From Pusillimonas sp. TS35 (GTDB lineage: Bacteria; Pseudomonadota; Gammaproteobacteria; Burkholderiales; Burkholderiaceae_B), in NCBI RefSeq assembly GCF_009857885.1, contig NZ_WWER01000002.1, positions 248,001 to 312,000 on the forward strand: DNA of 64,000 nucleotides, read 5' to 3'. The notes below the pieces were generated by a model. It saw only the letters and a program-made list of their open reading frames with translations, was not told the origin of the DNA and did not search any database. Of this stretch, positions 37,160 through 46,122 are shown piece by piece; the first letter of the stretch is position 1, and each line of letters starts with the position of its first letter. Made by a program: the position numbers and the translations under genes.

Positions 37160-37977
37160 TTGCCCACACTGTCGCCCCCCCTTCTTCGCGCCCCCTCGGC
37201 CAGGTCTGGCTCGTCGGTGCAGGCCCCGGCGACCCCGAACTGCTGACGCTAAAGGCCTTGCGCGTGCTACGGCACTGCAGTGTCTGGCTGGTGGATGATC
37301 TTGTCGGCGATGGCGTGCTGACTTATGCCACGCCGGGCACCCGCATCCTGCTTGTGGGCAAGCGCGGCGGCTGTCCGTCCACGTCGCAATCATTCATCCT
37401 GCGCCTGATGGCGCGCTATGCCCGCCAGGGCCACAATGTTGCCCGTGTAAAAGGCGGCGACCCTTTCATTTTCGGGCGTGGCGGCGAAGAGCTCGGTTGG
37501 CTGCACACGCGCGGCATCGCCGCCTACAGCATCAGCGGCATCACCGCCGGCCTGGCCGCCAGCAGTGCGCTAGGCCTGCCGCTCACCCACCGCCAGCGCG
37601 CCCGAGGGGTCACCTTCGTAACCGCGCATACAACCGATGGTTCGCGGCCCAACTGGCGTGCGCTGGCCGATAGCGGCATGACGATCGTGTGCTACATGGG
37701 CATGAGCAAGCCGGAAGCTCTTACCCAAGAACTGCTGATTGCAGGCTTCCCCGCCTCACTGCCCGTGGCCATCGTGCAGCATGTGTCGCGACCTGAGCAG
37801 CGCCATGCCATCACCACGCTGGCGCAACTTGCCGCTACCCAGCGAGCGCACGATCTTGCCAGCCCCGCCGTCATCATCCTTGGCGAGGTCGTGGCCGAAG
37901 CGGCCTGCCAACCCTTAGGGGCCAATACCGCAGCAGCCAGCGACGGCGGCCTCGCCGAAAGCCGCCGCGCGGGTTAA
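37156..37977 (+). CDS. cobA: Uroporphyrinogen-III C-methyltransferase (sirohaem synthesis)
   Basis: A 273-residue SUMT enzyme that methylates uroporphyrinogen III to precorrin-2, the first step to the sirohaem needed by NirB. SAM-binding and active-site segments are VWLVGAGPGDPELLTLKAL (about residues 17-35), RVKGGDPFIFGRGGEELG and GITAGLAASSALGLPLTHR. ATG 37156 overlaps the nasA stop, so the two are translationally coupled. It lacks the oxidase/chelatase domain of CysG, so later steps must be encoded elsewhere. The C-terminal 20 residues are a variable Ala-rich tail. Confidence 0.93.
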   Translation: MIAHTVAPPSSRPLGQVWLVGAGPGDPELLTLKALRVLRHCSVWLVDDLVGDGVLTYATPGTRILLVGKRGGCPSTSQSFILRLMARYARQGHNVARVKGGDPFIFGRGGEELGWLHTRGIAAYSISGITAGLAASSALGLPLTHRQRARGVTFVTAHTTDGSRPNWRALADSGMTIVCYMGMSKPEALTQELLIAGFPASLPVAIVQHVSRPEQRHAITTLAQLAATQRAHDLASPAVIILGEVVAEAACQPLGANTAAASDGGLAESRRAG

Positions 37978-38112
37978 TCCGCCAATCACAACGTCGGGCT
38001 TTTCCGCCCGCCGTGCTCGGGTTATTGTGTCGGCTTGCACATGCAGCCTCGGGGAGGGGGCCTTGGGTAGCCACAGCCAGCACGCACGGCGCCGCGCGCG
38101 CACGATCCGCCT

Positions 38113-39438
38113 ATGCGCCTGAACCATCGTGGCGCCGTGGTAGGCGCCCTGGGCATCACACAGATGCTGGCATGGGCGTCAACCTACTATCTTCCTGCCA
38201 TCCTGGCCGCGCCCATGGCGCGGGATCTGGGCGTCGGCGTGCCCACCATATTCGCCTCGTTCTCTTTCGCGCTTCTGATCTCGGCCCTCACCGGCCCGCT
38301 GGCCGGGCGCGCCGTCGATCGTTGGGGCGGACGACCCGTCCTGATTGCCAGCAACGTTATCTTCGCCATGGGCCTGGCCATACTCAGCCAGGTTACCAGC
38401 GTGGCGGGGCTGTTCACCGCCTGGGCACTCATCGGCGTCGGCATGGGCAGCGGCCTCTACGAAGCCGCCTTTTCCACACTCGTGCGTCTGTACGGCGACA
38501 ACAGCCGCGCGGCGATCTCGGGCATTACATTGATCGGCGGCTTTGCCAGCACCGTTGGCTGGCCGCTCAGCACGTATATGGGCCTGCATATCAGTTGGCA
38601 AGGCGCCTGCCTGGGCTGGGCCGGCCTGCATCTGGTGCTTGGTCTGCCGCTGAACAGCCTGCTGCCGTCGGCCACCCCGACACCGCCCGAATCCGGGCCC
38701 GCATCGTCGGCCACTGCCGCCTGTGCACCCCACACAGCGAACACACCCGCGCCAACCACCACCTGCATGACGCAAAGCGGCCACACTCCCGCTACAGGCT
38801 CCACTACCGCGTTCGCCCCTACATCTGCCGAGGCACCCATTCGCACCGCCACCGCTGCATTCACTTCCGGTTTGCCACCAGCCCAGTCACCACGCCTGAT
38901 CTCCGTGCTGCTGTCCATCATCTTTGCGGCCGCTTGGTTCAACAGCACGGCCATGGCTGCACATCTGCCGCAATTGCTTATAGCCAGCGGTGCAACCCTT
39001 GCCACCGCGGTGGCAATTGGCGCGCTCATCGGGCCCGCTCAGGTCGGCGCGCGAATACTCGAATTCAGCTTTCTGCAGCGCTTCCACCCCTTGCTCTCGG
39101 CACGCCTGGCGGCGACGGCCCATCCTGTAGGCGCAGCACTGCTCCTGCTGATCGGCAGCCCAGCCGCCGCCGCATTCGTGATTTTTCATGGCGCCGGCAA
39201 TGGCATCCTGACCATCGCCATCGGCACTCTCCCCCTCGTGCTGTTCGGCCCGAAAGGGTACGGGGCGCGCCAAGGCATGCTTACGGTGCCATCACGCATT
39301 GCGCAGGCCGCCGCCCCCTGGGTGTTCGGCCTGAGCCTGGAACACTGGAGCGTGAGCGCACTCTGGCTGTCCAGCGGCCTGGCATTGCTGGCGCTGGCCT
39401 GCCTGTTGTGGATACATCCGCAGGCGGCGCCGCGCTGA
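38113..39438 (+). CDS. MFS transporter with long low-complexity central loop
   Basis: A 441-residue major facilitator. The first six helices end near residue 185 (GLHLVLGLPLNSLLPS), then a Pro/Thr/Ala-rich loop of about 75 residues (186-260) separates them from the second six (RLISVLLSIIFAAAWFNSTA). Motif-A-like GPLAGRAVDRWGGRPVL follows TM2. The loop is the cytoplasmic bridge in MFS proteins but is longer and of lower complexity than usual. It follows the nitrate operon after a 135-bp gap without a visible strong terminator. It does not have the NarK nitrate signatures, so nitrate transport is not implied. Confidence 0.83.
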   Translation: MRLNHRGAVVGALGITQMLAWASTYYLPAILAAPMARDLGVGVPTIFASFSFALLISALTGPLAGRAVDRWGGRPVLIASNVIFAMGLAILSQVTSVAGLFTAWALIGVGMGSGLYEAAFSTLVRLYGDNSRAAISGITLIGGFASTVGWPLSTYMGLHISWQGACLGWAGLHLVLGLPLNSLLPSATPTPPESGPASSATAACAPHTANTPAPTTTCMTQSGHTPATGSTTAFAPTSAEAPIRTATAAFTSGLPPAQSPRLISVLLSIIFAAAWFNSTAMAAHLPQLLIASGATLATAVAIGALIGPAQVGARILEFSFLQRFHPLLSARLAATAHPVGAALLLLIGSPAAAAFVIFHGAGNGILTIAIGTLPLVLFGPKGYGARQGMLTVPSRIAQAAAPWVFGLSLEHWSVSALWLSSGLALLALACLLWIHPQAAPR

Positions 39439-39520
39439 CAGTGTGCCGCGCGACGTCCCAGCACACACCCGCCCAACCCCCGCCGCATGATCGACGGCGC
39501 CACCTGCGGCAGGCGCTGCT

Positions 39521-40108
39521 CTATAGCTTGCTGATTTTCGTGCCTTCGAGCGATACCCCAGCCATCAAGCCGGCATTGGTCATCACAAAAGCGACCACAG
39601 GCTGTCGCAAGGTATTGGAATCAATGACACCGTTGGCACCGATGTTGGCGACGGCCACTGTGGCATCGGCTCCCACCTTCCAGCCATTGCTCTTGCGGAA
39701 ATGATCCAGTGCTTCCTGTGTCTTGAACAGCATGACGATCGCCTTGGACTGTGCCCCCGCCTGCAAGCCGAAAGAGCCGCTGGTGGTGCTGTAATAGCCT
39801 TCGTTACGTCCTCCCACGCGCAGCACGCCATCGCCGTGCTCACCGCCCACGATGAAGCCCGCGCTTAATACCTTCGGAAAGATGAGCACGCCCTTGGCGT
39901 TCGCCACTTCCGCGCGCGCGGCCGGCGCCACCTCATATAGACGCTGTAGGGTCGCATCCACCCTGGAGTCCACCGCGGCACGCCTTTCGGAGGTGCTTTG
40001 CGCACTGTCAGGCGCAGTAGTCGTGCACCCTGAAAACACCATACCTGCGACAGCGAACGCCAGGGCAGTGGCCACTTTACGCGGCGTGGAAAGTTGACGT
40101 GATGACAT
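39521..40108 (-). CDS. SYLF/YSC84-domain lipoprotein
   Basis: A 195-residue secreted protein with a signal sequence ending in a probable lipobox (VFSGC, Cys at about residue 27), followed by a SYLF lipid-binding domain. Typical pieces are ANAKGVLIFPKVLSAGFIVG, STTSGSFGLQAGAQSKAIVM and FRKSNGWKVGADATVAVA. Bacterial SYLF proteins are outer-membrane/periplasmic lipoproteins of uncertain function, related to the BPSL1445 type of Burkholderia. Start 40108 (MSSRQL) follows an AAGGAG at about 40115-40120. A longer open frame upstream is rejected. It converges on the MFS gene. Confidence 0.88.
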   Translation of the reverse strand: MSSRQLSTPRKVATALAFAVAGMVFSGCTTTAPDSAQSTSERRAAVDSRVDATLQRLYEVAPAARAEVANAKGVLIFPKVLSAGFIVGGEHGDGVLRVGGRNEGYYSTTSGSFGLQAGAQSKAIVMLFKTQEALDHFRKSNGWKVGADATVAVANIGANGVIDSNTLRQPVVAFVMTNAGLMAGVSLEGTKISKL

Positions 40109-40254
40109 ACTGTTCTCCTTATTGCGGCCTGCGGGAAGCACCCCGCAATGGCCAACGCCGGAGCGAACAGCAAGTATCGGGCCTACATGTGGCGCTGAGT
40201 CATGGAAAGCATGCAGGCGCACTATGCCGCGCGCCTGCGCGCAGCGCAGGCTGC

Positions 40255-40929
40255 TTACTGATGCACAGCGTCAGCCGCCTTGCGCGCCGCCAGGGTGTCC
40301 ACCGGCCGGCGCACCACGCGCAGCTTGCCGCTGTTGCCGCCGCCGCAGTAGAACAGGCCCGCGCCGTCATACTCCAGCCCTGCTACACCGACGCCCTCCG
40401 GCATATCCAGTTGCTCGAGCACATCGCCCGTGCCCGCATCGATATGCCTGAGCTCGCCGCTGCCACCCTCCCAGGTGCCGTGCCATAACTCGCCATCCAC
40501 CCACGTAACGCCGGTAACATAGCGGTTGGACGTGATGGTGCGCAAAACCTTACCGGTTTCCGGATCGATCTGGTGGATCTTGCGGCCTTCATAATTGGCA
40601 ACCCACAACGACCCTTCAGCCCACGCAAGCCCCGAATTCTCCTTGCCCTCCGGCGAAGCAATAGCGCTCAACACCTTGCCGGTCTCAGGGTCTATCTTCT
40701 GGATACGCCCCTCGCCAATCTGATACAGATACCGCCCATCAAACGCGGTGCCCGCGTCGGCCAGCACGGCGATCCGCCTGACCACCGCGCCGGTGGCCGG
40801 GTCCACCGCCTCAATAGCATCACCGGTTGCGATCCAGACATGCTTGCCGTCAAACGTAACACCGTGCACATGGCCTGTGGGGCCAAAGGGCCCAAACTCG
40901 CGGGTGATGGTGGCTAGTGACTGTTTCAT
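40255..40929 (-). CDS. Glutamine-cyclotransferase-like beta-propeller protein
   Basis: A 224-residue cytoplasmic beta-propeller protein without signal peptide. Repeated blades are visible: HVWIATGDAIEAVDPATGAV, LYQIGEGRIQKIDPETGKVL, LWVANYEGRKIHQIDPETGK and LRHIDAGTGDVLEQLDMP. The repeated xxIDPxTGxVL element is typical of PQQ/Vgb/glutaminyl-cyclotransferase-like propellers, but no catalytic role can be shown. It is encoded 39 bp or more downstream of the TPR/winged-helix regulator on the same strand and is probably co-transcribed with it. Confidence 0.8.
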   Translation of the reverse strand: MKQSLATITREFGPFGPTGHVHGVTFDGKHVWIATGDAIEAVDPATGAVVRRIAVLADAGTAFDGRYLYQIGEGRIQKIDPETGKVLSAIASPEGKENSGLAWAEGSLWVANYEGRKIHQIDPETGKVLRTITSNRYVTGVTWVDGELWHGTWEGGSGELRHIDAGTGDVLEQLDMPEGVGVAGLEYDGAGLFYCGGGNSGKLRVVRRPVDTLAARKAADAVHQ

Positions 40930-40968
40930 GATGTGCTCCTCGTAGTAGAGTGATTGACGGTTCCCATG

Positions 40969-42192
40969 CTAAGCGTCTGGCAGCGGCGCGGGGAGTAACA
41001 AGGTTGTCGCGAAACCAGGCAGCAGCGGCATCACCCAGCGACGCGCGCGTCCGTGCCCAAAGGGCTCGATCGTCCCCGCCCGCGCCAGCTCATCAACAGC
41101 GCGCTGCACACTGCGCTGGCTCGTACCCAGCGCCATTGCCAGTGCCAAGGTCGACCACGCCTCGCCCTCGGCCAGCAAGGCCAGCACTGCCGCGTGCTTA
41201 TCTTCCACAGGGCGCGCCAGCACCACAACATGGCCTTCGCCTCGCGGCGCCAATACAAAGCCTTGCGGTGTTGCCCTGATGCCCGCCAATGGCGCAATCG
41301 CCTTGCGCAGCCGCCCGATCTCCACCCGCAGCCGCGCCCGATGCGTCTCATCGGGATGGCGGGTGCGAAATGCCAGCGCAATCAGCGCATCGCGCGCCAC
41401 GTCCGCCGGCCAGGCATCGCCCAGGGCGCGCACCAACGCAAACAGCACCCGCCGCCCCGCCAGCGGCACCACGATTTCCGATTGACGCAAGACATAACGG
41501 CATGCATCGACAATCAGCGCGTCCGACACAAACAGCCGCGCTACGTCGCCCAGCCGCAACACGTGCTCGCTGCCTTGATCCACCAGCCGCGCCACCGGCT
41601 GCTCCAGTAAGGCTGCGGCACGCGCCACGTCGGCCTGCAACGCCGATATACCGGCGCGCTGGGCCGCATCCCGTGCGCGAGACAGCGCCGCCCGGGCCGC
41701 TTCCTCGCGCAGCCGCCGCATGGCAATGCCGGCCATAACCAGCGCATGCAGCGCCTGCAACGCTGGCGAGCATGCATGTGCATCGATATGCGCCAGCGCG
41801 TCGCCCGCATCGTCCAGCCGCCCGACCAGCAAAGCCCGCTGTGCCTGCAGGTACCGCGCATATGCCGCATTGGCAACGTCGCCATGCGCCTCCAGCACCT
41901 TGCGCGCAGTATCCAACGTATGGACAGGCCACTTCAACTCGCGCGCGGCCAGGGCGATCTCGGCTTCGGCCACTACACATCGGGCGCGCGCCACCATATC
42001 GCGCCCGCCAAAAGCCCGCGCGGCGCCCTTGACCAGTTTCTTTGCAGTGCCATAATCGCCCAACTGGGCCAGCGCAATGCCGCGCAAGGCCAGCGCCGGC
42101 GCGTCATCGCGCAAGGCAACACAATTAAGTGCGCCCAGCGGGTCCCCCGCTGCCAATGCATCTGCCGCCTGCGCAAGCGCTGTATCCACGCC
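40969..42192 (-). CDS. TPR and double winged-helix transcriptional regulator
   Basis: About 407 residues from GTG 42192, which has GGAGA at the right distance; a TTG at 42240 would add 16 residues but lacks a Shine-Dalgarno. The first half is a run of Ala-rich helix pairs resembling TPR repeats. Near the middle is an OmpR/SARP-type winged helix (RDALIALAFRTRHPDETHRA, RLRVEIGRLRKAIAPL). A second, C-terminal helix-turn-helix follows (EDKHAAVLALLAEGEAWSTL ... GTSQRSVQRAVDELARAGTI). The protein is probably a DNA-binding regulator with a helical sensor part. It is divergent from the motor-like operon across 68 bp, so it may control that operon as well as the propeller gene downstream (inference). 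Confidence 0.8.
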   Translation of the reverse strand, partial: GVDTALAQAADALAAGDPLGALNCVALRDDAPALALRGIALAQLGDYGTAKKLVKGAARAFGGRDMVARARCVVAEAEIALAARELKWPVHTLDTARKVLEAHGDVANAAYARYLQAQRALLVGRLDDAGDALAHIDAHACSPALQALHALVMAGIAMRRLREEAARAALSRARDAAQRAGISALQADVARAAALLEQPVARLVDQGSEHVLRLGDVARLFVSDALIVDACRYVLRQSEIVVPLAGRRVLFALVRALGDAWPADVARDALIALAFRTRHPDETHRARLRVEIGRLRKAIAPLAGIRATPQGFVLAPRGEGHVVVLARPVEDKHAAVLALLAEGEAWSTLALAMALGTSQRSVQRAVDELARAGTIEPFGHGRARRWVMPLLPGFATTLLLPAPLPDA

Positions 42193-42260
42193 ACGTCTCC
42201 ATGGGGCCGCCAGCCCAGCGCCCCCAATGTGTAAAATCAACGGTTTTTAATGCTGTTAGT

Positions 42261-43013
42261 ATGGTGCAAGAACCACCACGGCGCACAGGCTTCAGCGGCC
42301 CGACGCTGGTTCGGCTGCTGGCCCGCCTGACAGACACAGATGTCCGGGAGTCCAGGCAATCGCTTTCAGACCAGCTCAGTCAGTGGCTGGGCTGGGGCGA
42401 CGCTATCGCCCTGTCTGGCGTGCTCAACAGCGCGCCACCGGTGCCGCGCGGGGGCATACAGGCCGCAGCCGACGACAGCACCGACGAGTTCGCCCGCCTG
42501 CGTGCAGGCTTCGAAAAAGCCATCCTGGGCATCGCCGCGCCACAAACGGCCCGCACACCGGCGCATCGGCGGCCGCCACCCGGCCAAGTCAAGGCCAAGG
42601 CGCCCTCCAGTGCCGATTACGGGGTGTTTCGCGGCGAGTACGTATCACTGCAACGCTCGATGGAGGCCGGCATTACGGCGCTGCGGGGCAGGCTGCGTGC
42701 CCGCCTGGCGGCCCGTTCACCAGAAATGGCGCGCCTGGCCGTTATCGATGCAGCCATGGAACAGGCATTGATGGTCAAAGAATACGGCCTGCTGGCAGGC
42801 ATCCCGGCGCTGCTCGAGCGGCATTTCAAACGCCTGCGGCAGGCCGAGGAAGACGCACTGGCCGAGGCTCAGGCCAACGGGCAGCTCGCCCCCGCAAACA
42901 CCGGGGCGTGGCTGGATACCTTTCGCCACGACATGCAAAGCGTGTTGCGTGCTGAGCTCGGCATCCGCTTACAACCGCTCGAAGGGCTGCTGGCAGCCTG
43001 CCGCGCTTGTTAA
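42261..43013 (+). CDS. DUF3348-family protein, first gene of motor-like operon
   Basis: A 250-residue soluble protein of the DUF3348 family, starting MVQEPPRRTGFSGPTLVRLL at ATG 42261. An N-terminal helical segment is followed by a Pro-rich stretch (about residues 100-120) and a helical C-terminal half (YVSLQRSMEAGITALRGRLR ... MVKEYGLLAGIPALLERHF). No enzyme motif is visible. In Burkholderiales the family is commonly encoded immediately before DUF802, OmpA-like and DUF2894 genes, as here. It ends 8 bp before the DUF802 start. A role as cytoplasmic partner or assembly factor of the motor complex is an inference. Confidence 0.88.
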   Translation: MVQEPPRRTGFSGPTLVRLLARLTDTDVRESRQSLSDQLSQWLGWGDAIALSGVLNSAPPVPRGGIQAAADDSTDEFARLRAGFEKAILGIAAPQTARTPAHRRPPPGQVKAKAPSSADYGVFRGEYVSLQRSMEAGITALRGRLRARLAARSPEMARLAVIDAAMEQALMVKEYGLLAGIPALLERHFKRLRQAEEDALAEAQANGQLAPANTGAWLDTFRHDMQSVLRAELGIRLQPLEGLLAACRAC

Positions 43014-43021
43014 CCTAACCT

Positions 43022-45478
43022 ATGAACCGAATTCTCTATTTCATTATCTTCATCGCGGGCCTGGCGGTCGCAGGCTGGATAGGCGCCGGCTACATCGGCA
43101 CCAACCCGCTGGCCCTGGCCGTCATCGCGATGATCATCGCGGCCTATCTGGCCGGCACGGCAGAGCTGTACCGCTACAGCCAGGCCACGTCGGGCCTGAG
43201 CCGCGCAGTCGCAGGCTTATCCGCCCCACCTGGCAATCTCGAGGGCTGGCTGTCTTCGCTGCACCCCAGCCTGCGCAATGCCGTGCGGCTGCGCATAGAT
43301 GGCGCACGTGTCGGCCTGCCCGGGCCGTCCCTTACCCCTTATCTTGTCGGGCTGCTGGTTCTACTGGGCATGCTGGGCACCTTCCTGGGCATGGTGGCCA
43401 CACTACGCGGCACGGGCCTGGCACTCGAAAGCGCCACCGACCTGCAAGCCATTCGCGATTCACTGGCCACGCCCGTAAAGGGGTTGGGCTTTGCCTTCGG
43501 CACCTCTGTCGCGGGCGTCGCTACCTCGGCAATGCTGGGCCTGCTTTCCGCGCTGCTGCGCCGCGAGCGCCTCGGCGCCGCGCAGGCACTGGACACGCAT
43601 ATTGCCACCACGCTGCGCACGCATTCTCACGCGCACCACCGCGAAGAAAGCTACAAATTGCTGCAGCGCCAGGCAGAAGCCATGCCATCCGTCATCGACA
43701 AGCTCGAAGCCATGATGACGGCCATGCAGCGGCACAACGAAGCCTTGAACCAGCAGTTGGCCGCCGGCCAGGCAAGTTTCCACGCCAAGACGGAAGCCGC
43801 CTATACCCGCCTGGCGGCATCGGTGGAGCAGTCCCTCAAAGACGGGATTGCCGAAGGCGCACGCGCCGCAGGCACTGCCATCGAACCCATCGCGCAAGCC
43901 ACCATGGCCGGGTTGGCCGCCGAGACTGCCACCCTGCACGACAACATTGCCCAATCGATGCGGCAACAATTGAATGGGGTATCGGAGCAACTGGACAAGA
44001 CCACCACCGCCATGGCGGGCACGTGGGCTACCGCCGTCGCTGAACACCGCCACGCCAGCAAATCGCTGGCCGACGGCCTGCGCGCCTCGCTCGATGCGTT
44101 TATCGCCCATACGGGCAGCCAGTCTTCCAGCCTGATCGAAGGCGTTGCGGCCCGCCTGGATGGCGTCGCCGGCGACGTGTCGCAAGCATGGCAAACGGCG
44201 CTGGTCTCGCACCAGCAAACCAGCGCAACACTGGCCGAAGAACTGCGTACCTCGCTCGGGGGCTTTGCAGCGAACACACGCCAGCAGTCCAGCGACCTGC
44301 TTGAAGGCATTGCGGGCCGTCTGGATGAAATCAGCGGCAATCTTTCCCGCAGTTGGGCCGACGCCCTAGCGCGTCAGGAATCAGCCAGCGCCAAACTCGC
44401 CAACGATAGCCGGCAGGCCCTCACGGCCACCGTCGACGCGCTTGGACAGCACTCGGCGTCGCTCATACAGGCCGTCGACGCTTCGCACGATGCGCTGCGG
44501 TCCAGCCTGACCGAGCAGGAAACACAGCGGCTGGCTGCATGGTCCGCCAGCCTCGACACCATTGCGGCCGGCCTTCGACAAGAATGGGCCCGGGCCGGCC
44601 AAGAAACCGCCGCCCATCAACGCGAAATCTGCGACACCCTGGCGCAGGCGGCCCGCGAGATCACCAGCGAAACGCAGGCGCAGGCGCGCGGCACCATCGC
44701 CGAGATCGGCCAACTGGTGCAGGCCGCATCCGAAGCCCCACGAGCCGCCGCCGACGTCATCACCGAAGTCCGCCAGAAGCTCTCCGACAGCCTCGCACGC
44801 GACAACGCCATGCTGGAGGAACGCAGCCGTCTGCTCGAAACCGTGGGCACACTACTCGATGCCGTCAACCACGCCTCCTCCGAGCAGCGCGCCGCCGTGG
44901 ACGCGCTGGTCAGCACCTCGGCCGACATGCTCGAACGCGTGGGCCGACAGTTCACTGACAAGGTCGAAAGCGAGGCCGCGCGGCTCACGGATACCGTCAG
45001 CACGGAGGCCCGCAAACTGGCCGATACAGTTGACACTGAGGCACGCAGGCTTAGCGATACCGTCGGCACCGAAGCCCGCAAGCTTACAGACACTATAGAT
45101 GTCGAGGCGCAACGGCTCACGTACAGCATCGGCACGGAAACCCGCCGGCTGGCGGACACGGTCAGTGCCGAAACCGGTAGGTTGGCTGGCGTGGGCGAGC
45201 ATGTGGCTGGCGGCGCCGCCGACGTCGCGGCCCTGGCTCAGGCGTTCAGCACAGCGGTGCAAGCCTTCGGCGCATCCAGCGCATCCCTCGAAGCCCACTT
45301 GCAGCGCCTTGAAGCCGCACTCGACAAGTCTTTGGCACGCAGCGACGAACAACTGGCCTATTACGTCGCCCAAGCCCGCGAGGTCGTCGACCTGAGCGTG
45401 CTGTCGCAGAAGCAGATTCTGGAAGAACTGCAGGCGCTATCCGAGCAACGCGCCACCACCGGCACAGGCGCCGCATGA
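43022..45478 (+). CDS. DUF802 protein: MotA/ZorA-like membrane protein with giant coiled-coil tail
   Basis: An 818-residue inner-membrane protein. Two N-terminal membrane helices (residues about 3-22 and 28-46) precede a MotA/TolQ/ExbB-like pair: YLVGLLVLLGMLGTFLGMVA (about 107-126) and GLGFAFGTSVAGVATSAMLG (about 152-171). The LGTFLGM element matches the conserved MotA/TolQ/ZorA helix. The remaining 630 residues are almost entirely Ala/Gln/Glu-rich helix, predicted coiled coil. They include seven 11-residue (hendecad) repeats at residues 644-720. The last bases overlap the OmpA-like gene (ATGA). By analogy with ZorA, the tail would project into the cytoplasm from a five-subunit stator ring (inference). 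Confidence 0.9.
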   Translation: MNRILYFIIFIAGLAVAGWIGAGYIGTNPLALAVIAMIIAAYLAGTAELYRYSQATSGLSRAVAGLSAPPGNLEGWLSSLHPSLRNAVRLRIDGARVGLPGPSLTPYLVGLLVLLGMLGTFLGMVATLRGTGLALESATDLQAIRDSLATPVKGLGFAFGTSVAGVATSAMLGLLSALLRRERLGAAQALDTHIATTLRTHSHAHHREESYKLLQRQAEAMPSVIDKLEAMMTAMQRHNEALNQQLAAGQASFHAKTEAAYTRLAASVEQSLKDGIAEGARAAGTAIEPIAQATMAGLAAETATLHDNIAQSMRQQLNGVSEQLDKTTTAMAGTWATAVAEHRHASKSLADGLRASLDAFIAHTGSQSSSLIEGVAARLDGVAGDVSQAWQTALVSHQQTSATLAEELRTSLGGFAANTRQQSSDLLEGIAGRLDEISGNLSRSWADALARQESASAKLANDSRQALTATVDALGQHSASLIQAVDASHDALRSSLTEQETQRLAAWSASLDTIAAGLRQEWARAGQETAAHQREICDTLAQAAREITSETQAQARGTIAEIGQLVQAASEAPRAAADVITEVRQKLSDSLARDNAMLEERSRLLETVGTLLDAVNHASSEQRAAVDALVSTSADMLERVGRQFTDKVESEAARLTDTVSTEARKLADTVDTEARRLSDTVGTEARKLTDTIDVEAQRLTYSIGTETRRLADTVSAETGRLAGVGEHVAGGAADVAALAQAFSTAVQAFGASSASLEAHLQRLEAALDKSLARSDEQLAYYVAQAREVVDLSVLSQKQILEELQALSEQRATTGTGAA
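44951..45181 (+). repeat. Seven tandem 33-bp degenerate repeats inside the DUF802 gene
   Basis: Seven consecutive 33-bp units encode an 11-residue motif of the form L-[TAS]-D-T-[VI]-x-[TV]-E-[AT]-[RQ]-[RK]. Examples are LADTVDTEARR and LSDTVGTEARK. The protein repeat is strong while the DNA has drifted at third positions, so it is held by selection. Eleven-residue periodicity is characteristic of right-handed or straight coiled coils. Confidence 0.9.
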
Positions 45479-46122
45479 AAGACGACCTCGATACCGGGGT
45501 GGAACCGGCTGTGCCGGTGTGGGCCGTCTTCGGCGACCTGATGTCGGTGCTGCTGGGCGCCTTCGTACTGGTGCTTGTAGGCGTGATCGGCATCCAGCTC
45601 GAGCTTTCCACCCGCCTGGAAAAAGAAATCGAGCACCGCCAAGAAGAAACCCAGCGGCGCGTAAGCCTCGAGCAGGCGCTTGCCCGGCCGCTGGCCGAGG
45701 GGCGCGTCACATTGATCAACGGCCGCATCGGTATCAGCGGCAGCGTGCTCTTTGCACTCAACTCAGACCAACTTCAACCCGAAGGCCGCGAGGTGCTGAA
45801 AGGCCTGGTGGGGCCGCTGTCCGAATACCTGCGCATGCACAATGAGATTCTGATGGTGAGCGGTTTCACCGACGACCAGCGCGTGCACGAGCAAAACCGC
45901 CGCTTTAGCGACAACTGGGACTTGTCCGCCCAGCGCGCGCTGACGGTGACGCGCGTATTAATCGAGGAAGGCATTGCGCCGTCACGCGTGTTCGCCGCCG
46001 CATTCGGCGCCGAGCAGCCGGTAGCCTCGAACGCGGATGAAGCGGGCCGTGCAAAGAACCGCCGCGTTGAAATCGCGCCCATTCCGCAGTCGTCGGCCGG
46101 GACGACGCAAAGCCATGAATAG
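45475..46122 (+). CDS. OmpA/MotB/ZorB-like peptidoglycan-binding stator protein
   Basis: A 215-residue protein with one N-terminal membrane helix (VWAVFGDLMSVLLGAFVLVL, about residues 15-34). It is followed by a short helical linker and an OmpA-type peptidoglycan-binding domain (ISGSVLFALNSDQLQPEGRE ... GFTDDQR; NWDLSAQRALTVTRVLIEEG; AKNRRVEI). Asp21 lies at the start of the membrane helix in the context GDLMSVLLGAF, the position of the ion-carrying Asp of MotB (ADFMTA) and ZorB. It is translationally coupled to the MotA-like gene upstream. Together they have the parts of an ion-driven 5:2 stator that anchors to the cell wall. Confidence 0.92.
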   Translation: MKDDLDTGVEPAVPVWAVFGDLMSVLLGAFVLVLVGVIGIQLELSTRLEKEIEHRQEETQRRVSLEQALARPLAEGRVTLINGRIGISGSVLFALNSDQLQPEGREVLKGLVGPLSEYLRMHNEILMVSGFTDDQRVHEQNRRFSDNWDLSAQRALTVTRVLIEEGIAPSRVFAAAFGAEQPVASNADEAGRAKNRRVEIAPIPQSSAGTTQSHE

